Source of the DNA: CAZNVB01 sp964651495
GTDB lineage: Bacteria; Acidobacteriota; Aminicenantia; Aminicenantales; UBA8522
Reading direction: 5' to 3'
Length of the DNA: 9,485 nt
Assembly: GCA_964651495.1 (NCBI GenBank)
Contig: CAZYWP010000125.1
Location: forward strand, 1-9,485
Of the stretch, positions 6,055 to 9,485 are shown piece by piece. Position numbers and translations under genes: made by a program. Below the pieces are notes generated by a model. That model made no database searches, had not been told where the DNA came from, and worked only from the letters and a program-made list of their open reading frames with translations. Within the stretch, counting starts at the first letter, position 1. The number at the start of each line of letters is the position of its first letter.

Positions 6055-6630
6055 TCAATTTTGCTCTGAGTGTTCGTTCCCGGCCACAGCCTTTTCCAGT
6101 TTTTTCTTCAGAAAACTGCGGCCGCGGCTGATCCTGGCCTTGATCGTTCCCACGGGCTTCTTCAGGATCTGAGCGATCTCTTCCTGCGAGAACCCCTCCA
6201 TGTCTTTGAGAACTACGGGAACCCGGTAACGGGGATGGAGGGAGTTCAGCGCCTCTCTCAGGTTCTTCAGCAGCCCGCTGTCGGGCGGGTCCTCGGCGTA
6301 GACATTCTGTTGGACCTCATGGGACGTAATAGCCTCGAGCGAGACCGTCTGAAAGCGATAAGACCTCTTCATCTCGGTCTTGGCCAGGTTCGAGGCAATC
6401 GCATAGATCCAGGAAGAAAGGGGCGCAACCGGACGATACTGCCCGGCCTTGAAATACACCCGGATAAACGTCTCCTGGGCAAGCTCGACGGCTTTCTGGT
6501 AATCGCCGGTGAACTGATACAGGTAATTCACGATCCGGTCCTTGTAGGCCGAAACGATCCGGCCGAACGCCACTTCATTACCTTCCTGGACCAAGCGGAT
6601 CTGCTCTTGATCATCCATTCTCATACTCAT
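6055..6630 (-). CDS. ECF-type RNA polymerase sigma factor (sigma-70 family, RpoE-like)
   Basis: This 191-residue protein has only regions 2 and 4, as in group 4 (ECF) sigma factors. Region 2 spans about 20-92: AFGRIVSAYKDRIVNYLYQF (21-40) and the core-binding and -10 recognition part AQETFIRVYFKAGQYRP (51-67) through SSWIYAIASNLAKTEMKR (72-89). Region 4 spans about 124-178: LNSLHPRYRVPVVLKDMEGFS (128-148), then a helix-turn-helix EEIAQILKKPVGTIKARISRG (150-170), which reads -35 elements. In-frame ATGs at 6630, 6624 and 6618 are all possible starts; the first is used here. It heads a three-gene operon with a membrane anti-sigma-like protein and an exported PDZ protein, which suggests control of an envelope response. 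The 111-base upstream spacer should hold its promoter. Confidence 0.93.
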   Translation of the reverse strand: MSMRMDDQEQIRLVQEGNEVAFGRIVSAYKDRIVNYLYQFTGDYQKAVELAQETFIRVYFKAGQYRPVAPLSSWIYAIASNLAKTEMKRSYRFQTVSLEAITSHEVQQNVYAEDPPDSGLLKNLREALNSLHPRYRVPVVLKDMEGFSQEEIAQILKKPVGTIKARISRGRSFLKKKLEKAVAGNEHSEQN

Positions 6631-6659
6631 AAACTACCCCAAAATCCAAAAAGTTGCAT

Positions 6660-6675
6660 TCCTTCCAGGGAAGGA
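6660..6675. repeat. Short inverted repeat upstream of the sigma gene
   Basis: TCCTTCC-AG-GGAAGGA is a seven-base perfect inverted repeat around a two-base centre, 30 bases upstream of the sigma ATG at 6630, where a promoter or operator is expected. It could be a regulator binding site or chance. The rest of the 6631-6741 spacer shows no clear promoter or terminator. Confidence 0.35.
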
Positions 6676-6741
6676 GCAAGCTCAATTTAGGGCTATCCCC
6701 CCAGATTGAAAGCAAAAGGCGTGCCAAAAAATCAGGAAAGG

Positions 6742-7248
6742 TCAGGATTTGGGCTCGAGCTCAAGGAGGGGCTTTTCCGAATCGACCAGGTCTCCGGCCG
6801 TCACGAAGATTTTTTTCACCACCCCTTCGATGGGCGACTTGAGCTCATTTTCCATCTTCATGGCTTCGACGATGGCCAGCGTCTGGTTCTTCCGGACGGC
6901 ATCGTTTTCGGCGACGCAGACTTTGATGACCTTGCCCGGCATCGGCGCCGTGATCAAAGACTTGCCTTTTTGAGCCCTGTCCTCTCCCCTCTCGAACCGT
7001 TTCTCTTCCGCGCCCGGACGCTGGAGCAGATAAGTCGAGCCGTCCAGAGAGATGTAAATTTTGTCCCTGTCTTCGGCGATATAAATCAAATGCGACCGCC
7101 CCTCGAGCAGAAAGGACACCGTATTGGCCGAAACAAACTGGACATCGGCTTCAAAGGATGCCTCCCCGAGCCGGAAGACGAACCGGCCGTCCTTTTTTTC
7201 CAGGGAGATGCGGCGGGTTTCCCGGTTGACCAGAAATTCGAACTCCAT
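6742..7248 (-). CDS. Biotin carboxyl carrier protein of an acyl-CoA carboxylase (BT plus biotinyl domain)
   Basis: A 168-residue protein carrying the biotin that shuttles carboxyl groups between the biotin carboxylase and the carboxyltransferase. The C-terminal biotinyl domain (about 97-166) has ITAPMPGKVIKV and the biotinylation site EAMKMEN with Lys131. Residues 1-76 are beta-rich and resemble the BT (bridging) domain of 3-methylcrotonyl- and propionyl-CoA carboxylase alpha subunits, which in those enzymes is continuous with the biotin carboxylase. The ATG at 7248 follows the biotin carboxylase stop by one base (TGAGATG), implying coupled translation. The frame is open further upstream, but that part overlaps the carboxylase gene. 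The substrate is inferred from the LiuC-like neighbour as 3-methylcrotonyl-CoA; a propionyl-CoA or broad acyl-CoA enzyme is possible. Confidence 0.92.
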   Translation of the reverse strand: MEFEFLVNRETRRISLEKKDGRFVFRLGEASFEADVQFVSANTVSFLLEGRSHLIYIAEDRDKIYISLDGSTYLLQRPGAEEKRFERGEDRAQKGKSLITAPMPGKVIKVCVAENDAVRKNQTLAIVEAMKMENELKSPIEGVVKKIFVTAGDLVDSEKPLLELEPKS

Positions 7249-7249
7249 C

Positions 7250-8758
7250 TCAGTCTTTTCCCCCGATCTTCCATCGGCCCAGAGTCTGCCAGGGAGAAGA
7301 GATTTCCCTGGCCCGGGCTGCTGGAGCTCCGGCGGCCGGGCCCCGGCTGAACTCGCCAAACGCCGCCGCCGCCAGGGCTAAGCGCAGCGCCGCTTCGCCG
7401 CCGTCTTTTTCCTGCCAATTCTCAAAATGAGTCTTGATGAAGCTCGTCGTCGTCGCTCCCTGGGCAAAGCGCGGATGGGAAATCACGTCCTTGAGGAAGG
7501 GGATCGTCGTGCTGATCCCGAGGACCACATAATCATCGAGGGCCGCTTTCATCCGGGCGCAGGCCAGCTCGCGGGACTCGGCCCAGACGATCAGCTTGGC
7601 CAGGATGGAATCATAATAGATGGGGACCTCCCAGCCGCCGTAAACGCCGCAGTCGTGGCGCACGCCGGGCCCTTTCGGCTCCTTGAGGAAGACGATCTTT
7701 CCCGAAGACGGGAGGAAGCCTTTGGCCGGGTCTTCGGCATAGATCCGGCATTCGATGGCGTGGCCGCGCTGCTTCAGGTCTTCCTGTTTCAGGGATAGAC
7801 TTTCGCCCGCGGCGATCCGGATCTGCTGGTGGACCAGGTCCACTCCAGTCGCCAGCTCCGTGACCGGATGCTCGACCTGAAGCCGGGCGTTCACTTCGAG
7901 GAAGTAAAAATTCTTGTCCTTATCCAGGAGGAACTCGACCGTCCCGGCGTTATTATACCCGGAGACATGGAGGACGCGCCTTGCCGTCTGCCCCATTTTT
8001 TGCCGGAGGCCGGGCGTCAGGGCGGTCGAGGGCGTCTCCTCGACGATCTTCTGGTGGCGTCTCTGGATCGAGCACTCGCGCTCGAAGAGATGGACGACAT
8101 TCCCGGTATTGTCGGCCAGCACCTGGAATTCGACGTGCCGCGGCTCTTCGATGTATTTTTCGAGGTACACGGAATCGTCGCCGAAGGCGGCCTTGGCCTC
8201 GCGCATCCCCGCTTCGAGGCACGCCCGGAGATCGTCCTCCGCCCCGACGATTCTCATCCCTTTGCCGCCGCCCCCGGCCGAGGCCTTGATCATCACCGGA
8301 TAGCCGATCCGCCGGGCCTCTTTCTCGCACTCGGCCGCGCTCCCGGCCACGCTTTTCATTCCGGGGATGATCGGGATCCCCGCCTTCTCCATGGTCTGGC
8401 GGGCACGGATCTTATCACCGACGAGCTCCAAGGCCCGGGAATGGGGGCCGATGAAGACGATTTTTTCTTCCTCCAGCCGCCGGGCGAAGGCGGGGTTCTC
8501 GGCCAGGAACCCGTATCCCGGGTGCACGGCCTCGGCGCCCGTCGACCGGACGGCCGCGATGATTTTATCGATGTCGAGGTAGCTTTCGATAGCAGGCGGG
8601 GGGCCGATCAGGACGGCCTCGTCGGCCATCTGGACGTGGAGGCTCGTCCGGTCGGCCTCGGAATAGACGGCCACCGAAGCGATGCCCATCTCCCGGCAGG
8701 CCTTGATCACACGGACGGCGATCTCGCCCCGGTTGGCGATCAGTATTTTTTTGAACAT
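7250..8758 (-). CDS. Biotin carboxylase subunit of an acyl-CoA carboxylase (probably 3-methylcrotonyl-CoA carboxylase)
   Basis: This ATP-grasp enzyme carboxylates biotin with bicarbonate and ATP. Its 502 residues keep E. coli AccC numbering for key sites: Lys116, Glu288, Asn290, Arg292, Gln294, Val295, Glu296 and Arg338 are all present. HPGYGFLAEN (79-88) and the glycine-rich ATP loop GGGGKGM (162-168) are intact, with Lys158 just before the loop. The C-terminus (about 455-502) is longer than in AccC and contains SPWQTLGRW (488-496), a piece of the BT region found in fused alpha subunits. It starts at ATG 8758, four bases after the hydratase stop. Neighbours suggest a leucine-pathway (LiuD-like) role rather than fatty-acid AccC. 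The stop lies just after a G5A4 run, and a one-base change there would fuse it to the carrier gene. Confidence 0.93.
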   Translation of the reverse strand: MFKKILIANRGEIAVRVIKACREMGIASVAVYSEADRTSLHVQMADEAVLIGPPPAIESYLDIDKIIAAVRSTGAEAVHPGYGFLAENPAFARRLEEEKIVFIGPHSRALELVGDKIRARQTMEKAGIPIIPGMKSVAGSAAECEKEARRIGYPVMIKASAGGGGKGMRIVGAEDDLRACLEAGMREAKAAFGDDSVYLEKYIEEPRHVEFQVLADNTGNVVHLFERECSIQRRHQKIVEETPSTALTPGLRQKMGQTARRVLHVSGYNNAGTVEFLLDKDKNFYFLEVNARLQVEHPVTELATGVDLVHQQIRIAAGESLSLKQEDLKQRGHAIECRIYAEDPAKGFLPSSGKIVFLKEPKGPGVRHDCGVYGGWEVPIYYDSILAKLIVWAESRELACARMKAALDDYVVLGISTTIPFLKDVISHPRFAQGATTTSFIKTHFENWQEKDGGEAALRLALAAAAFGEFSRGPAAGAPAARAREISSPWQTLGRWKIGGKD

Positions 8759-8762
8759 GTCT

Positions 8763-9485
8763 CTATTCTTTAGCCCAGCCGGGCTTTCTTTTCTCCAAAA
8801 AGGCGGCCATGCCTTCCTGGCCTTCCCGGCTCACCCGGAGCCGGGCGATCATCTCGGCCGTGTAGGCCTTGGCCTCCTCGAGGTTCATGGCCGGGACACG
8901 GTCGAGCAGCTCCTTGCAGCTGGCCAGGGCTTCGGGCCCCGAATCAAGAAGAAGGCGGACGACCTCACCGATCTTGTTATCGAGCTCGTCGTGCGGGACG
9001 ACGGAATTGGCCAGGCCGATCTCGAGCGCCCGCCGGGCGTCGAACCGCTCCCCGGTGAGAAAGTACTGGCGCGCCGCGCTCTCGCCGATGCGCCGGATGA
9101 CATAGGGCGAGATTGCCGCCGGCACCAGCCCGATCTTCACCTCGCTCAGCCCGAATTTTGCCCGCTCGGAAGCGATGACGATGTCGCAGGCGGAGAGCAG
9201 GCCGTTGCCACCGCCGATCGCCGCCCCGTTGACCCGGGCGACCGTGGGCTTGGGCAGAGTGTAGATCCGGTGCATCAGCTCGGCGACTTCGTGGGATTCC
9301 CGGAGGTTCTGATCGTAGGAATAACGGATGATCTCCCGCATCCAGTTCAGGTCGGCACCGGAGCAGAAGGACTCGCCGACCCCGGTGAGGACGACGACCC
9401 GGACCGAAGGATCGGCCTTCGCTTCTTCGAACGCCGCCGCCAGCTCCCGGATCATCAGCGAGTTGAAGGCGTTGTGGACTTGTGG
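8763..9485 (-). CDS. Crotonase-family enoyl-CoA hydratase, methylglutaconyl-CoA hydratase (LiuC)-like, 5' end outside window
   Basis: The frame is open to the window edge, and the visible protein begins PQVHNAFNSL, the conserved crotonase start, so only a few N-terminal residues are missing; the ATG at 9455 is internal. 240 residues are visible. The oxyanion-hole motifs are SGADLNWMR (42-50) and IGGGNGLLSACDI (90-102). GADLNWM, SYDQNL, SEVKIGLVPA and ISPYVIRRIGE match the LiuC type that hydrates 3-methylglutaconyl-CoA to HMG-CoA in leucine breakdown. Of the two crotonase glutamates, the second is present (Glu115 in SEVK) and the first position is Gly95, as I recall for LiuC-type enzymes. It precedes the biotin carboxylase by four bases, the usual liu-type order, and the carboxyltransferase would be expected upstream, beyond 9485. 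Confidence 0.9.
   Translation of the reverse strand, partial: PQVHNAFNSLMIRELAAAFEEAKADPSVRVVVLTGVGESFCSGADLNWMREIIRYSYDQNLRESHEVAELMHRIYTLPKPTVARVNGAAIGGGNGLLSACDIVIASERAKFGLSEVKIGLVPAAISPYVIRRIGESAARQYFLTGERFDARRALEIGLANSVVPHDELDNKIGEVVRLLLDSGPEALASCKELLDRVPAMNLEEAKAYTAEMIARLRVSREGQEGMAAFLEKRKPGWAKE

Noticed and set aside
5060..6172. Long plus-strand open frame opposite the HtrA-like and anti-sigma genes
   Set aside because: It has no recognisable domain and lies antisense to well-supported genes; such frames are common opposite GC-rich coding DNA.
6631..6658. ECF-type autoregulatory promoter (TGCAACTT as -35) before the sigma gene
   Set aside because: The AAC core is suggestive, but no convincing ECF -10 is found at 15-17 bases and the consensus of this sigma is unknown.
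7249..7359. Upstream extension of the carrier protein inside the biotin carboxylase gene
   Set aside because: The extension is low-complexity out-of-frame sequence; ATG 7248 after TGAG is the natural start and begins the BT domain.
7829..8773. 314-residue plus-strand open frame opposite the biotin carboxylase
   Set aside because: It mirrors a gene with all catalytic motifs intact; its His/Asp/Gly-rich composition is typical of an antisense frame.
9173..9218. Missing first catalytic Glu (Gly95) in the crotonase as a sign of inactivity
   Set aside because: LiuC-type methylglutaconyl-CoA hydratases commonly have GGGxGL here as far as I recall, so it is a family trait rather than a defect.
1..9485. 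CRISPR arrays, tRNA or rRNA genes, insertion sequences and prophage genes
   Set aside because: No regularly spaced repeats, cloverleaf-like GTTCRA segments, transposase motifs or terminal repeats were seen on either strand.

Overview
The window looks like a chromosomal segment of a moderately GC-rich, Gram-negative (diderm) bacterium. The diderm call rests on genes for ADP-heptose synthesis and an ADP-heptose-type glycosyltransferase (LPS inner core) plus an envelope-type ECF sigma/anti-sigma pair. The style (separate rfaE1 and rfaE2, a leucine-catabolism-type acyl-CoA carboxylase operon, TTG and GTG starts) would fit Acidobacteriota or a related uncultivated phylum. That is inference; no marker gene here fixes the taxon. 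A run of exactly 100 N (4476-4575) shows this is a scaffolded draft assembly.

Layout. (a) 1-301, minus: N-terminus of a MATE-family transporter, cut by the window edge. (b) 302-338: AT-rich divergent promoter. (c) 339-4036, plus: rfaE1, rfaE2, a GT9 heptosyltransferase, an isoprenylcysteine-methyltransferase-like membrane protein, and trmH. The first four are tightly packed (overlap of 8 nt to gaps of 7 nt). trmH has its own well-formed sigma70-type promoter that places the start codon at about +1. (d) 4035-4066: intrinsic terminator serving the minus-strand operon that converges on trmH. (e) 4110-6630, minus: ECF sigma factor, single-pass membrane anti-sigma-like protein, then an exported HtrA-like protein with PDZ domains. 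The last is broken by the assembly gap and ends in a Tyr/Lys/Glu-rich helical tail. (f) 6742-9485, minus: crotonase of the methylglutaconyl-CoA hydratase (LiuC) type, biotin carboxylase and biotin carrier protein. These look like the end of a leucine/isovalerate degradation operon whose carboxyltransferase subunit would lie beyond 9485.

How the genes work together. RfaE1 phosphorylates heptose-7-phosphate, RfaE2 adenylylates it and the GT9 enzyme transfers heptose to the LPS core. The sigma/anti-sigma/HtrA-like trio has the shape of an envelope-stress module. However, an ungapped motif comparison with DegP indicates that the HtrA-like protein has lost the catalytic His and Asp while keeping the Ser, so it may sense or bind rather than cleave. 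The LiuC-like hydratase and the two biotin-dependent carboxylase subunits would act on consecutive intermediates (3-methylcrotonyl-CoA to 3-methylglutaconyl-CoA to HMG-CoA).

Most notable: the pseudo-protease in a sigma-factor operon; the assembly gap that hides a second PDZ domain and makes the tail look like a separate gene; two apparently leaderless genes; and a biotin carboxylase/carrier pair whose separation depends on one base in a G5 run.
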